DNA of 13,823 nt from Bifidobacterium breve (lineage in GTDB: Bacteria; Actinomycetota; Actinomycetes; Mycobacteriales; Mycobacteriaceae). How positions within the stretch are numbered: position 1 is the stretch's first letter; each line of letters opens with the position of its first letter. The notes beneath the pieces were generated by a model. That model ran no database searches, was not told the origin of the DNA, and was given only the letters and a program-made list of their open reading frames with translations. Shown piece after piece: positions 1 to 6,878 of the stretch. The stretch covers positions 1-13,823 of the forward strand of contig CAMCWJ010000039.1 of NCBI GenBank assembly GCA_945882475.1, given 5' to 3'. A program made the translations under genes and the position numbers.

Positions 1-727
1 GGAGGCCGGTAAGGAGGCGATCACCCGCGAGGTCAGGCGGGGTGGACTGCCGTTGCAGCGACTGGTCAACGGCGAGGCGATGAGCGCGCTGGCGCAGGAA
101 CTGCGATACGCCGACGTCTCGGCGCTCTACACCGCCGTCGGCGAGGGTCACGTCTCGGCCCGCCACGTCGTGCAGCGGATGCTGGCCCAACTCGGAGGCG
201 CCGACGGCGCCGAGGACGATCTCGCCGAACGCTCCGCCCCGGCCACCACACCGATGCGCCAGCGCAACACCGAGGACACCGGTGTTGCGGTTCCGGGCGC
301 ACCCGGGACGCTGACGAAGCTGGCCAAATGCTGCACCCCGGTGCCGGGCGACAACATCATGGGTTTCGTCACCCGCGGCGGCGGAGTCAGCGTGCACCGC
401 ACCGACTGCACCAACGCCGGCGACCTGCACCTGCAATCCGAGCGCATCATCGAGGTGCTCTGGGCGCCGTCGCCGACGTCGGTGTTCCTGGTCGCCATCC
501 AGGTCGAGGCGCTGGACCGCCACCGTTTGCTCTCCGATGTCACCCGAGTACTCGCCGACGAACGGGTCAACATCCTGTCGGCGTCGGTGACCACCTCCGA
601 TGAGCGGGTGGCCATCAGCCGATTCACCTTCGAGATGGGCGACCCCAAGCATCTCGGTCACGTGCTCAATGCAGTGCGCAACGTCGAGGGCGTCTACGAC
701 GTCTATCGGGTTACCAGCGCGGCCTGA
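1..727 (+). CDS. relA: Bifunctional (p)ppGpp synthetase/hydrolase RelA/SpoT, C-terminal part (5' end outside window)
   Basis: This is the 3' part of a long RSH protein that makes and degrades the alarmone (p)ppGpp in the stringent response. The frame is open from base 2 and the TGA stop is at 725-727, so about 241 residues are visible. The catalytic hydrolase, synthetase and TGS domains lie upstream and are not seen. First comes a helical segment ([15 protein letters not shown] and onwards), then an acidic, poorly conserved linker. Next is the conserved-cysteine domain, with KCCTPVPGD at about bases 331-357 and VHRTDC shortly after. The C-terminal ACT domain starts near base 480 ([20 protein letters not shown]). 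In known RSH proteins these C-terminal domains sense ribosome and tRNA state. It converges with the cyclophilin gene, with only 10 bp between the stops. Gene order with ppiB, the hydrolase and hisS matches the mycobacterial rel locus. Confidence 0.96.
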   Translation, partial: EAGKEAITREVRRGGLPLQRLVNGEAMSALAQELRYADVSALYTAVGEGHVSARHVVQRMLAQLGGADGAEDDLAERSAPATTPMRQRNTEDTGVAVPGAPGTLTKLAKCCTPVPGDNIMGFVTRGGGVSVHRTDCTNAGDLHLQSERIIEVLWAPSPTSVFLVAIQVEALDRHRLLSDVTRVLADERVNILSASVTTSDERVAISRFTFEMGDPKHLGHVLNAVRNVEGVYDVYRVTSAA

Positions 728-740
728 GCGCCTGCGCTCA
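725..740. terminator. Small palindrome spanning both convergent stop codons (possible shared terminator)
   Basis: TGAGCG (725-730) and CGCTCA (735-740) form a perfect 6-bp inverted repeat around a CCTG loop. The left arm begins with the relA stop codon and the right arm is the reverse complement of the cyclophilin stop. There is no T-tract, so intrinsic termination is uncertain. Confidence 0.35.
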
Positions 741-1841
741 CTCGAGCCGGATCGACTCGATCATGATGGGCGCCTTCGGTTTTCCGTCGTCGCTGCCGTC
801 GCCGATACCGGCAGCGACCAAGGTGTCCACGGTCTCCAGGCCGGTTTTGTCGACCCGCCCGAACACGGTGTAGGTGGGTGGCAGTTCCGAATCCCGGTAG
901 ACGATGAAGAACTGGCTGCCATTGCTGTCCGGCCCGGAGTTGGCCATCGCCACCGTTCCGCGCGGGTAGCGCACCGGCTGTTTGAGGCCGGGATCGAACG
1001 GCCGGTACTGGTTGGTCGGGTATTCGTTGGCGAAGCGGTAGCCGGGTCCGCCCGCGCCGGTGCCGGTGGGGTCGCCGCAGTACAGCACCGACCGCTGTGG
1101 CGAAGCCGTCTGCCGATGACACCCGGTGTTGTCGAAGAAGCCCTGTTGGGCCAGGCTGACGAAACTGTTCACCGTGCACGGCGCCTGCTGATTGGCCAAC
1201 ATGAGCCCGATCGCACCGGCGCTGGTCACCATGGTGGCCCGGATGAACGCCGGATCGGTGGGCACCTTCGGCGCCCGCGGCGGAGTCGCGGGCCTGGCGG
1301 CGGGCATGCCCACGGCGGGGTAGCTGCAGTTCTCGCCCAGGCCCGCAGGGGCCACGAACCCCGGCAGTTCTCGTGCGGGAACGGTGGGTGGCGCCGAGGC
1401 GCGGTAACGCGGGATCCCGGCGCCACCGGGGTCGGAAGACTCCCGCACCACCCGGGCCGCCCAGGACACCAGCAGCGCGCCGGCCACCAGGGCCAGGATC
1501 GTCCCGACCGTCACCACGTAACCGATCACCAGTCCGGCGATCGCCAGGCCGCGGCCCTCCTCGCCGGATCGCTTGATCTGGGACAGTGAGAGGTGGCCGA
1601 ACAGGATTGCCAGCGGGGCGAAAAGGAACGCGCACACCAGCGATGCGATCGCCATCGCGTTGGTCTGCCGCGGCGGGTACGGCGCGGGGTACGGGTAGGC
1701 GGGGTACGACGCGGAGTACGGATATGCCGGGTTCGTCGCGGGGTAGGGATACGCCGGGTAGGTCGCATCGGGTGCCCCGTTATGGGCCGCGGGTAACCCG
1801 TACGGCGGGGTGGGCGGATCGTCGGGCGGCGGGACGGTCAT
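738..1841 (-). CDS. DUF4190-cyclophilin fusion, membrane-anchored peptidyl-prolyl isomerase-like protein
   Basis: The 367-residue protein has three parts. Residues 1-60 are Pro/Tyr/Ala-rich with repeated YPAYPY-type units at about 28-58. Residues 61-127 are a DUF4190-like segment with two hydrophobic helices (about 62-84 and 100-126). Residues 197-367 are a cyclophilin domain. The domain keeps the catalytic-type Arg (CHR, R243), the NGSQFF block (Q310, F312) and the VFGRV strand. The active-site Gln found in the neighbouring paralogue (VLQCGDP) is Tyr here (VLYCGDP, Y254). Cysteines at 172, 222, 241 and 255 are shared with the paralogue and could form disulfides outside the membrane. The ATG lies 3 nt after the upstream gene's stop with no clear Shine-Dalgarno, so translation is probably coupled. 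It may isomerise prolyl bonds in envelope proteins, or act as a chaperone with reduced catalysis. Confidence 0.9.
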   Translation of the reverse strand: MTVPPPDDPPTPPYGLPAAHNGAPDATYPAYPYPATNPAYPYSASYPAYPYPAPYPPRQTNAMAIASLVCAFLFAPLAILFGHLSLSQIKRSGEEGRGLAIAGLVIGYVVTVGTILALVAGALLVSWAARVVRESSDPGGAGIPRYRASAPPTVPARELPGFVAPAGLGENCSYPAVGMPAARPATPPRAPKVPTDPAFIRATMVTSAGAIGLMLANQQAPCTVNSFVSLAQQGFFDNTGCHRQTASPQRSVLYCGDPTGTGAGGPGYRFANEYPTNQYRPFDPGLKQPVRYPRGTVAMANSGPDSNGSQFFIVYRDSELPPTYTVFGRVDKTGLETVDTLVAAGIGDGSDDGKPKAPIMIESIRLE

Positions 1842-1844
1842 GGG

Positions 1845-2723
1845 TCAGTCCAGGAGGACCGATGTGACCTTGACCTCGGTGGCCGGTTTGCCGTCCTCGG
1901 CACCGCCGGCGACACCGGCCGCGGCGATCTTGTCCAGGGTGGCCAGTCCGGTGCCGTCGATGGTGCCGAACACGGTGTAGTTCGGCGGTAGTTGAGAGTC
2001 CTTGTACACCAGGAAGAATTGGCTGCCATTGGTGCCCGGGCCGGCGTTGGCCATAGCCAGCGTGCCGCGCGGGTACAGCACGGCCTTCTGCAATGCCGGG
2101 TCGCCGGCCGGGAACTGGTTGGTGGGGTATTCGTTGGCGAACTGGTAGCCCGGGCCACCGCCACCGGTTGCGCTGGGATCACCGCACTGCAGCACGCCCA
2201 ACGACGCCGAGGTGGTCAGCCGGTGGCAGACGGTGTCGTTGAAGAAGCCCTTCTGCGCCAGGCTCGCGAAACTGTTGACGGTGCACGGGGCCTCGGCGTT
2301 GTTGAGGATCAGGCCGATGTTGCCCTGATCGGTCGCCATGCTGACGCTGATCGTCGCCGGGTCGGTGGGCACCGCGCCGGTATTGGGAGCGGTCACGTCC
2401 TTGCTCGCCTTCTCCGGCGTGGGCTGGTACTGGCAATTGGAGCCCAGACCGGCAGGCGCCGCGAACGCCGGTAGTTGGCCCTCGCCACCGCGCGGCGGCG
2501 GGGCCATCGGTGCTGCCGGCGCCGCCGAGGTGGTGGACGCGGACGGGGTGGTGGAATCCTTCTTGAGCACGAACGTCGCGACCAGTGCCGCCGCGGCGGC
2601 CAAGGCGAGCAGCGATCCGACCACCGTCAGCAGGCGGCGTTTCCTGTCCTGCTGCGCCCGCTGGTCCAGTTGCTGCTCGAGTTTGCGCGTGGCGGATTCG
2701 CGCCGTTCTTCGTTGGTGGGCAC
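1845..2723 (-). CDS. ppiB: Membrane-anchored cyclophilin-type peptidyl-prolyl cis-trans isomerase (PpiB/Rv2582 orthologue)
   Basis: The 292-residue protein catalyses cis-trans isomerisation of prolyl bonds. It begins with a charged helix (about 4-30, rich in E, R, Q, K), followed by one membrane helix (31-53) and a Ser/Thr/Ala/Pro linker. The cyclophilin domain at about 122-292 is therefore predicted outside the membrane. Active-site features are present: R168 (CHRL), Q179 (VLQCGDP), Q235 and F237 (NGSQFF), and VFGTI. The GTG start at 2721-2723 is preceded by GGAGG at a 9-nt spacing. Position beside relA and overall sequence match mycobacterial PpiB. It is the first gene of a two-gene operon with the DUF4190-cyclophilin paralogue and is divergent from the hydrolase gene, with 117 bp between the starts. 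Confidence 0.94.
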   Translation of the reverse strand: MPTNEERRESATRKLEQQLDQRAQQDRKRRLLTVVGSLLALAAAAALVATFVLKKDSTTPSASTTSAAPAAPMAPPPRGGEGQLPAFAAPAGLGSNCQYQPTPEKASKDVTAPNTGAVPTDPATISVSMATDQGNIGLILNNAEAPCTVNSFASLAQKGFFNDTVCHRLTTSASLGVLQCGDPSATGGGGPGYQFANEYPTNQFPAGDPALQKAVLYPRGTLAMANAGPGTNGSQFFLVYKDSQLPPNYTVFGTIDGTGLATLDKIAAAGVAGGAEDGKPATEVKVTSVLLD

Positions 2724-2840
2724 CGCGGTGGTCCTCCGTCGTCTAGATCAAGTCGGGTGATCGCTGTAGCGAGTGTGCCAGCCGGACCTGAGTGTGGGGG
2801 TCGGGACCCACCGGGACAAGCGGGTGCGACACTGGTGGGC

Positions 2841-3536
2841 GTGTTGATCACCGGGTTTCCGGCCGGCATGTTGGCCTGCAACTGCTACGTCCTGGCCCCG
2901 AGTGAGGGCGCCGACGCGATCATCGTCGACCCCGGCCAACGGGCTTCCGGACCGCTGCGCCGGATCCTCGACGAGAAGCGTCTGACGCCCGCGGCGGTGC
3001 TGCTGACCCACGGCCACATCGACCACATCTGGTCGGCGCAGAAGGTGTCCGACACCTACGGTTGCCCGGTGTTCATTCATCCCGCGGACCGCTTCATGCT
3101 CACCGATCCGATCAAGGGCTTCGGCCCGCGGCTTGGTCAGCTCGCCCTGGGTGCCCTGTTCCGGGAGCCCCGCCAGGTCGTCGAACTCGACCGGGACGGC
3201 GACGCCCTCGATCTCGGCGGCCTGCGTGTCACCGTCGACCACACCCCGGGCCACACCCGCGGGTCGGTGACCTTCCGGGTGTCCCACCCAGGCCCTACGA
3301 GACCGGGCCGGAGGCCGGACGCCCAGGACGTGGTGTTCACCGGTGACACGCTGTTTCGGCAGTCTGTCGGCCGCACCGACCTACCCGGCGGCAGCGGGCG
3401 CGATCTGCTGGGTTCCATCCTCACCAAACTGCTGGTGCTCGACGACAACACCCGGGTGCTGCCCGGCCATGGCGAACCCAGCAGCATCGGCGTCGAGCGT
3501 CGAACCAACCCGTTTCTGCAGGGGCTGCGGCTGTGA
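2841..3536 (+). CDS. Metallo-beta-lactamase-fold hydrolase, glyoxalase II-like (Rv2581c-type)
   Basis: The 231-residue protein has the metal ligands of the glyoxalase II/MBL fold: THGHIDH (H57, H59, D61, H62), TPGHT (H138), FTGDT (D169) and LPGHG (H210). Glyoxalase II enzymes hydrolyse S-lactoylglutathione; mycobacteria lack glutathione, so the true thioester substrate (perhaps a mycothiol adduct) is not known from sequence. A variable insert (about 149-162) lies between the H138 and D169 motifs. I chose GTG at 2841 because the protein then begins LITGFPAG as in its mycobacterial relatives. The frame is open further upstream, but that region overlaps the divergent ppiB gene. TTG at 2844 is an alternative start, and the ribosome binding site is weak. 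The stop overlaps the hisS start (GTGA), so the two genes are probably co-translated. Confidence 0.9.
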   Translation: MLITGFPAGMLACNCYVLAPSEGADAIIVDPGQRASGPLRRILDEKRLTPAAVLLTHGHIDHIWSAQKVSDTYGCPVFIHPADRFMLTDPIKGFGPRLGQLALGALFREPRQVVELDRDGDALDLGGLRVTVDHTPGHTRGSVTFRVSHPGPTRPGRRPDAQDVVFTGDTLFRQSVGRTDLPGGSGRDLLGSILTKLLVLDDNTRVLPGHGEPSSIGVERRTNPFLQGLRL

Positions 3537-4792
3537 GCGATTTTCAGGCGCCCAAGGGCGTGCCGGACTACCTGCCGCCGGAGTCCGCCGAGTTCGTTGC
3601 CGTCCGCGACGGCCTGCTTGCGGCCGCCCGCCGTGCCGGATACGGCGATGTCGAGTTGCCGATCTTCGAGGAGACCGCTCTGTTCGCCCGCGGGGTGGGG
3701 GAGTCCACCGACGTGGTGTCCAAGGAGATGTACACCTTCGCCGATCGCGGCGACCGCTCGGTGACACTGCGCCCGGAGGGCACCGCGGGCGTGATGCGGG
3801 CAGTGATCGAACACGGACTCGACCGTGGGGCGCTGCCGGTCAAGCTCTGCTACGCCGGGCCGTTCTTCCGCTACGAGCGGCCGCAGGCCGGGCGCTACCG
3901 CCAACTGCAGCAGGTCGGTGTCGAGGCGATCGGGGTTGATGACCCGGCACTGGACGCCGAGGTGATCGCGGTCGCCGACGCCGGCTTCCGGTCGTTGGGG
4001 CTGGCGGATTTCCGGCTGGAGATCACCTCGCTGGGCGATGATTCCTGCCGCCCGCAGTATCGCGAACTGCTGCAGCAGCATCTGCTCGCCCTGGATCTCG
4101 ACGAGGCCACCCGGGACCGGGCGAGGATCAACCCGTTGCGGGTGCTCGATGACAAGCGGCCACAGGTCCGCGAGCAGACCGCCGGTGCGCCGGTGCTGCT
4201 GGACCATCTCTCCGAGGCCGCCCAGCAGCACTTCGACACCGTTCTTGCCCACCTCGACGCGCTCGCGGTGCCCTACGTGGTGAATCCGCGCCTGGTCCGT
4301 GGACTGGATTACTACACCAAGACCACCTTCGAGTTCGTCCATGACGGCCTGGGTGCGCAGTCCGGAATCGGCGGTGGCGGGCGCTACGACGGGCTGATGG
4401 CGCAGTTGGGCGGACAGGACCTGTCCGGCATCGGGTTCGGACTGGGCGTGGACCGAACCATGCTGGCATTGCGTGCTGAGGGCAGCCCGGTGGGCGATGC
4501 GACCCGCTGCGAGGTATTCGGCGTGCCACTGGGGGAGCGGGCCAAGCTCGAAATCGCCAAGGTGGCCGCGGCTCTGCGGGCCGCCGGTGTCCGGACCGAC
4601 CTCGCCTACGGCGATCGGGGGGTCAAAAATGCGATGCGCGCCGCCGACCGCTCCGGGGCCCGGGTGGCACTGGTCGCCGGCGACCGCGACATCGAGGCCG
4701 GCACCCTCGGCGTCAAGGATCTCTCGACCGGCGACCAGATCGATGTCGCGCTCAATGACGTTGTCGCCGAGGTGGTTTCAAAGCTGCGCTGA
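3533..4792 (+). CDS. hisS: Histidyl-tRNA synthetase
   Basis: This class II synthetase attaches histidine to tRNA-His using ATP in the cytoplasm. At 419 residues it has normal bacterial HisRS length. The class II catalytic core covers about 1-325. It carries the [13 protein letters not shown] segment (78-90), motif 2 ([14 protein letters not shown], 111-124), the histidine-specific LVRGLDYYT (254-262), [11 protein letters not shown] (278-288) and motif 3 (GFGLGVDR, 301-308). The C-terminal anticodon-binding domain covers about 327-415. The GTG start overlaps the upstream hydrolase stop by four bases. The same hydrolase-hisS pair is found in M. tuberculosis. Confidence 0.98.
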   Translation: MSDFQAPKGVPDYLPPESAEFVAVRDGLLAAARRAGYGDVELPIFEETALFARGVGESTDVVSKEMYTFADRGDRSVTLRPEGTAGVMRAVIEHGLDRGALPVKLCYAGPFFRYERPQAGRYRQLQQVGVEAIGVDDPALDAEVIAVADAGFRSLGLADFRLEITSLGDDSCRPQYRELLQQHLLALDLDEATRDRARINPLRVLDDKRPQVREQTAGAPVLLDHLSEAAQQHFDTVLAHLDALAVPYVVNPRLVRGLDYYTKTTFEFVHDGLGAQSGIGGGGRYDGLMAQLGGQDLSGIGFGLGVDRTMLALRAEGSPVGDATRCEVFGVPLGERAKLEIAKVAAALRAAGVRTDLAYGDRGVKNAMRAADRSGARVALVAGDRDIEAGTLGVKDLSTGDQIDVALNDVVAEVVSKLR

Positions 4793-4821
4793 CCCCGAAC
4801 TCAACAGGTCGGGAAAGTTCA

Positions 4822-5325
4822 GTGATTTCTTATCCGCGACGGGGAACCACCGGAGTGATGGCGGGCGTTGATCCGGGCATGACTGAGCTGATCGAGCGAT
4901 ACCTGCGCAGCCGGGGTGCGCGGTATTTCCGCGGCCATCACGATGATGAGTACTTCTTTCTGGTCGACGTTCCGGCCGGGGCCAACCGGGGCCGCCTGCA
5001 CGTGCACCTCGGTGTTGGTGCCGACCGCGGGGAGGTCGTCCTGGTCGTCACCCCGGACCGGTACTACCCCGGGGCGGGGCGTGAGCGGATCGCGACGGTG
5101 GCCGCGAGGTGGACCGACGCGGTGTCCGGAGTGCGGGTCGACGTGCACGAATCCTGCGACCCGGCTCTGGTCGGCGTGGTGCTGAGTGCCAAGTGCCGGC
5201 CGGCCGGAATCAGCGAACTGACCAGATTCGTCGACCGAGCGGTGGCTTCGGCAGTCGATTTTTTCGCCATGCTGGGAACCGGCCTTGGCGAGACGGACGA
5301 GGGCGGGCTGCGCGACGCCGGCTAG
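4822..5325 (+). CDS. Small cytosolic protein, possibly YbjN/secretion-chaperone-like fold
   Basis: The 167-residue protein has no signal peptide or membrane helix. From about residue 20 it reads as an amphipathic helix (TELIERYLRSRGARYFRG), then alternating strands (EYFFLVDV, GRLHVHLGVG, EVVLVVTPDRYY), then two helices ending in FVDRAVASAVDFFAML. This pattern resembles YbjN and T3SS-chaperone-like proteins of actinobacteria, but that is fold-level resemblance and no catalytic motif is visible. The GTG start at 4822 has GGGAAAG 4 nt upstream. ATG at 4858 or 4879 would remove a low-complexity leader and either could be the true start. It lies 29 nt after hisS on the same strand and could be transcribed with it. 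In M. tuberculosis this position holds dhaA, so the gene is not part of the conserved backbone. Confidence 0.75.
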   Translation: MISYPRRGTTGVMAGVDPGMTELIERYLRSRGARYFRGHHDDEYFFLVDVPAGANRGRLHVHLGVGADRGEVVLVVTPDRYYPGAGRERIATVAARWTDAVSGVRVDVHESCDPALVGVVLSAKCRPAGISELTRFVDRAVASAVDFFAMLGTGLGETDEGGLRDAG

Positions 5326-5355
5326 ATGGCGTAACGCCGACGCACCGGAACCGAT

Positions 5356-5793
5356 ATGACAGGTATGCGATACCCGACAGCCCTGTGCGCGGCGGTGTTC
5401 CTGCTGGCCACGGCCTCGCCGATGGCGCAGGCGCCCGCAGACCCGTCAGACCCGTCAGACCCGTCGGGCCCGCCAGTCCCGCACCAGGTCACCTACACCG
5501 TCACCACCACCAGTGATCTGACCGCCAACATCTACTACGTGGCGACCGATCCGCCCAGCCAGGCATTGGCCAACGATCCGCAGTTCATGCCCCTGGCCCG
5601 CACCGGCGTCGGGCCCGGCGCGCCGTGGGTATTCCAGACGACGCTGACCGATCCCACCCAGTGGGCGTTCATCAGCGCCAGCGGCGGACTGCGGGTCAAC
5701 CCGGAGTTCCGCTGCGAGATCGCCGTCGACGGCGAGGTCGTGTTGTCCCAGCAGGGTGGCAGTGGCGTGCAGTGCGCGTTGCGCCCCTGGTGA
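5356..5793 (+). CDS. Secreted MmpS-like small protein (Rv2576c-type)
   Basis: The 145-residue protein has an N-terminal signal peptide (MRYPTALCAAVFLLATASPM, cleavage probably after AQA, residue 26). A DPSDPSDPS linker follows, encoded by three 9-bp repeats at 5440-5466. The remainder looks like one beta-sandwich domain: VTYTVTTTSDLTANIYYVAT at the start, a central APWVFQTTL strand, and CEIAVDGEVV...GVQC at the end. C120 and C140 probably form a disulfide. The VTYxV...ANIxY...CxIxVDG layout is that of the MmpS family, whose members partner MmpL transporters, but no mmpL gene is visible here. Position between hisS and the metallopeptidase fits Rv2576c of M. tuberculosis. ATG at 5365 is an alternative start; GGAA lies about 6 nt before the chosen ATG. 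Confidence 0.82.
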   Translation: MTGMRYPTALCAAVFLLATASPMAQAPADPSDPSDPSGPPVPHQVTYTVTTTSDLTANIYYVATDPPSQALANDPQFMPLARTGVGPGAPWVFQTTLTDPTQWAFISASGGLRVNPEFRCEIAVDGEVVLSQQGGSGVQCALRPW

Positions 5794-5800
5794 CGGGCGC
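5781..5800. terminator. GC-rich hairpin between convergent genes
   Basis: GCGCCC (5781-5786) and GGGCGC (5795-5800) form a perfect 6-bp stem with an 8-nt loop that contains the MmpS-like gene's stop codon. It lies 16 bp from the convergent metallopeptidase stop. No T-tract is present, so its role as a terminator is tentative. Confidence 0.3.
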
Positions 5801-5816
5801 TCTGAGGAGGACGGAT

Positions 5817-6698
5817 CTAGCCGAGGTTGCGGGCGCTGAAGGTGTCGCACTTGTTGGCGTCACCGGTCTGGTACCCGACGGTGAACCATTTCTGGCGTTG
5901 CTCCGATGAACCGTGCGTCCACTGCTCGGGGTTGACCCGGCCGGTGGTCTGCTTCTGGATGCGGTCGTCGCCCACCGACGCCGCCGCGGACAGCGCATCG
6001 GCGATGTCCTTGTCGGTCAACGGTTCCAGGTAGGTGACGTTGGTCCCAGGCTGCTTGGTGATCGCCGCGTAGTGCGCCCACACCCCGGCGTAGCAGTCGG
6101 CCTGCAACTCCGAACGGACGCCGCCGCCGGTAGCGCCCTGGGCGCCCTGCTGGGCACGGCCGAGATTGCCGAGCAGGTTCTGGACGTGATGGCCGTATTC
6201 GTGGGCGACCACGTACTCCTGGGCCAGCGGGCCACCGCTGGACCCGAACTCGGTCTTGAGCACATTGAAGAAATCGACGTCGAAATAGGCCGTCCGGTCG
6301 GCCGGGCAGTAGAACGGGCCCACGTCGCTGGTCGCCGGGCCACAGCCGGTCTGCACGCTGCCCTTGAACAACTGGGTCTTGGGCCGTTGATAGCCGCGGA
6401 GTTGCTGCGACCAGATGCCGTCCAGCGAGTTGCCGGTGGCCACCACCCGGCATTCGGCGAACTTGTTGGCGTCGGCGCCGGTCCGGCACTGGGAAAGATC
6501 GAACCCCGGGGCGGACTGGCTCGGGCCGATCTGCTGCTGGGGGATCGCCACCCGGCCGGGATCGACCCCGAGGAACAGGGCCAGCAGCATGATCGCCAGG
6601 CCGCCGAGGCCGCCGCCGAGCGCAATGCCGCGGCCGCCACCGCCCCCGCTGGACCGCGTGGTGCTGGTGTCGATCCGCATGCCCTCGTTGAAGGTCAT
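5817..6698 (-). CDS. Membrane-anchored neutral zinc metallopeptidase, YpfJ family (Rv2575-type)
   Basis: The 293-residue protein has a short Gly/Ser-rich N-terminus and one membrane helix (about 26-44). The putative neutral zinc metallopeptidase domain covers about 65-290. The zinc site is HEYGH (166-170) in VVAHEYGHHVQ; E197 in SELQADCYAG is the probable third ligand. Earlier conserved segments include GPFYCPADRTAYFDVDFF (127-144). The domain is predicted outside the cytoplasmic membrane; its substrate is unknown. I chose ATG at 6696-6698 because GGAG sits 5 nt upstream and because the length equals that of Rv2575. The frame stays open upstream to 8723, but that part is antisense to aspS and not credible as coding. 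It is divergent from aspS, with 180 bp between the starts. Confidence 0.92.
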   Translation of the reverse strand: MTFNEGMRIDTSTTRSSGGGGGRGIALGGGLGGLAIMLLALFLGVDPGRVAIPQQQIGPSQSAPGFDLSQCRTGADANKFAECRVVATGNSLDGIWSQQLRGYQRPKTQLFKGSVQTGCGPATSDVGPFYCPADRTAYFDVDFFNVLKTEFGSSGGPLAQEYVVAHEYGHHVQNLLGNLGRAQQGAQGATGGGVRSELQADCYAGVWAHYAAITKQPGTNVTYLEPLTDKDIADALSAAASVGDDRIQKQTTGRVNPEQWTHGSSEQRQKWFTVGYQTGDANKCDTFSARNLG

Positions 6699-6801
6699 CT
6701 GCGCTCCTCGATGCTGCCGCTGCCCGCTGATGAACAGCCCTCTCAAGCTTGCCACACGCGGCTTTGCCGGTGTTGGTGGTCGCCCGGTTCGACGCGGTCC
6801 A

Positions 6802-6807
6802 TACACT
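6802..6807 (+). promoter_or_regulatory. Candidate -10 element for aspS
   Basis: TACACT fits the mycobacterial TANNNT -10 pattern and lies 72 bases before the aspS TTG, just upstream of the tandem repeats. No good -35 hexamer is seen at the right spacing, so this is a weak call. Confidence 0.3.
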
Positions 6808-6809
6808 TG

Positions 6810-6869
6810 CCCGGTCGGCCCCCGTCGAACCCGGCCGGTCTCCGATGAACCCGGCCGGTCCCCGTTGAA
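6810..6869 (+). repeat. Three tandem 20-bp repeats in the aspS leader
   Basis: Copies at 6810-6829, 6830-6849 and 6850-6869 are in exact 20-bp phase. Copies 2 and 3 read CCCGGCCGGTCTCCGATGAA and CCCGGCCGGTCCCCGTTGAA; copy 1 is more diverged (CCCGGTCGGCCCCCGTCGAA). Each contains or nearly contains the palindrome CCGGCCGG. The third copy ends in GAA and is followed at once by GGAG, so its end forms part of the aspS ribosome binding site. Confidence 0.85.
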
Positions 6870-6873
6870 GGAG
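6868..6873 (+). promoter_or_regulatory. aspS ribosome binding site, fixing the TTG start
   Basis: AAGGAG at 6868-6873 lies 5 nt before TTG at 6879-6881. The in-frame GTG at 6873 overlaps this Shine-Dalgarno and is therefore an unlikely start. Confidence 0.75.
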
Positions 6874-6878
6874 TGTCC

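Noticed and set aside
600..1589. Plus-strand open frame over the end of relA and the cyclophilin fusion
   Set aside because: Low-complexity shadow of a minus-strand gene with clear cyclophilin motifs.
2475..2840. Open frame upstream of the hydrolase that would add about 120 residues
   Set aside because: It overlaps the divergent ppiB coding region, is Arg/Gly-rich without family similarity, and the family N-terminus begins at 2841.
6699..6878. T-box or tRNA-like leader before aspS
   Set aside because: No T-box consensus, specifier loop or tRNA-like cloverleaf could be found; only the tandem repeats are evident.
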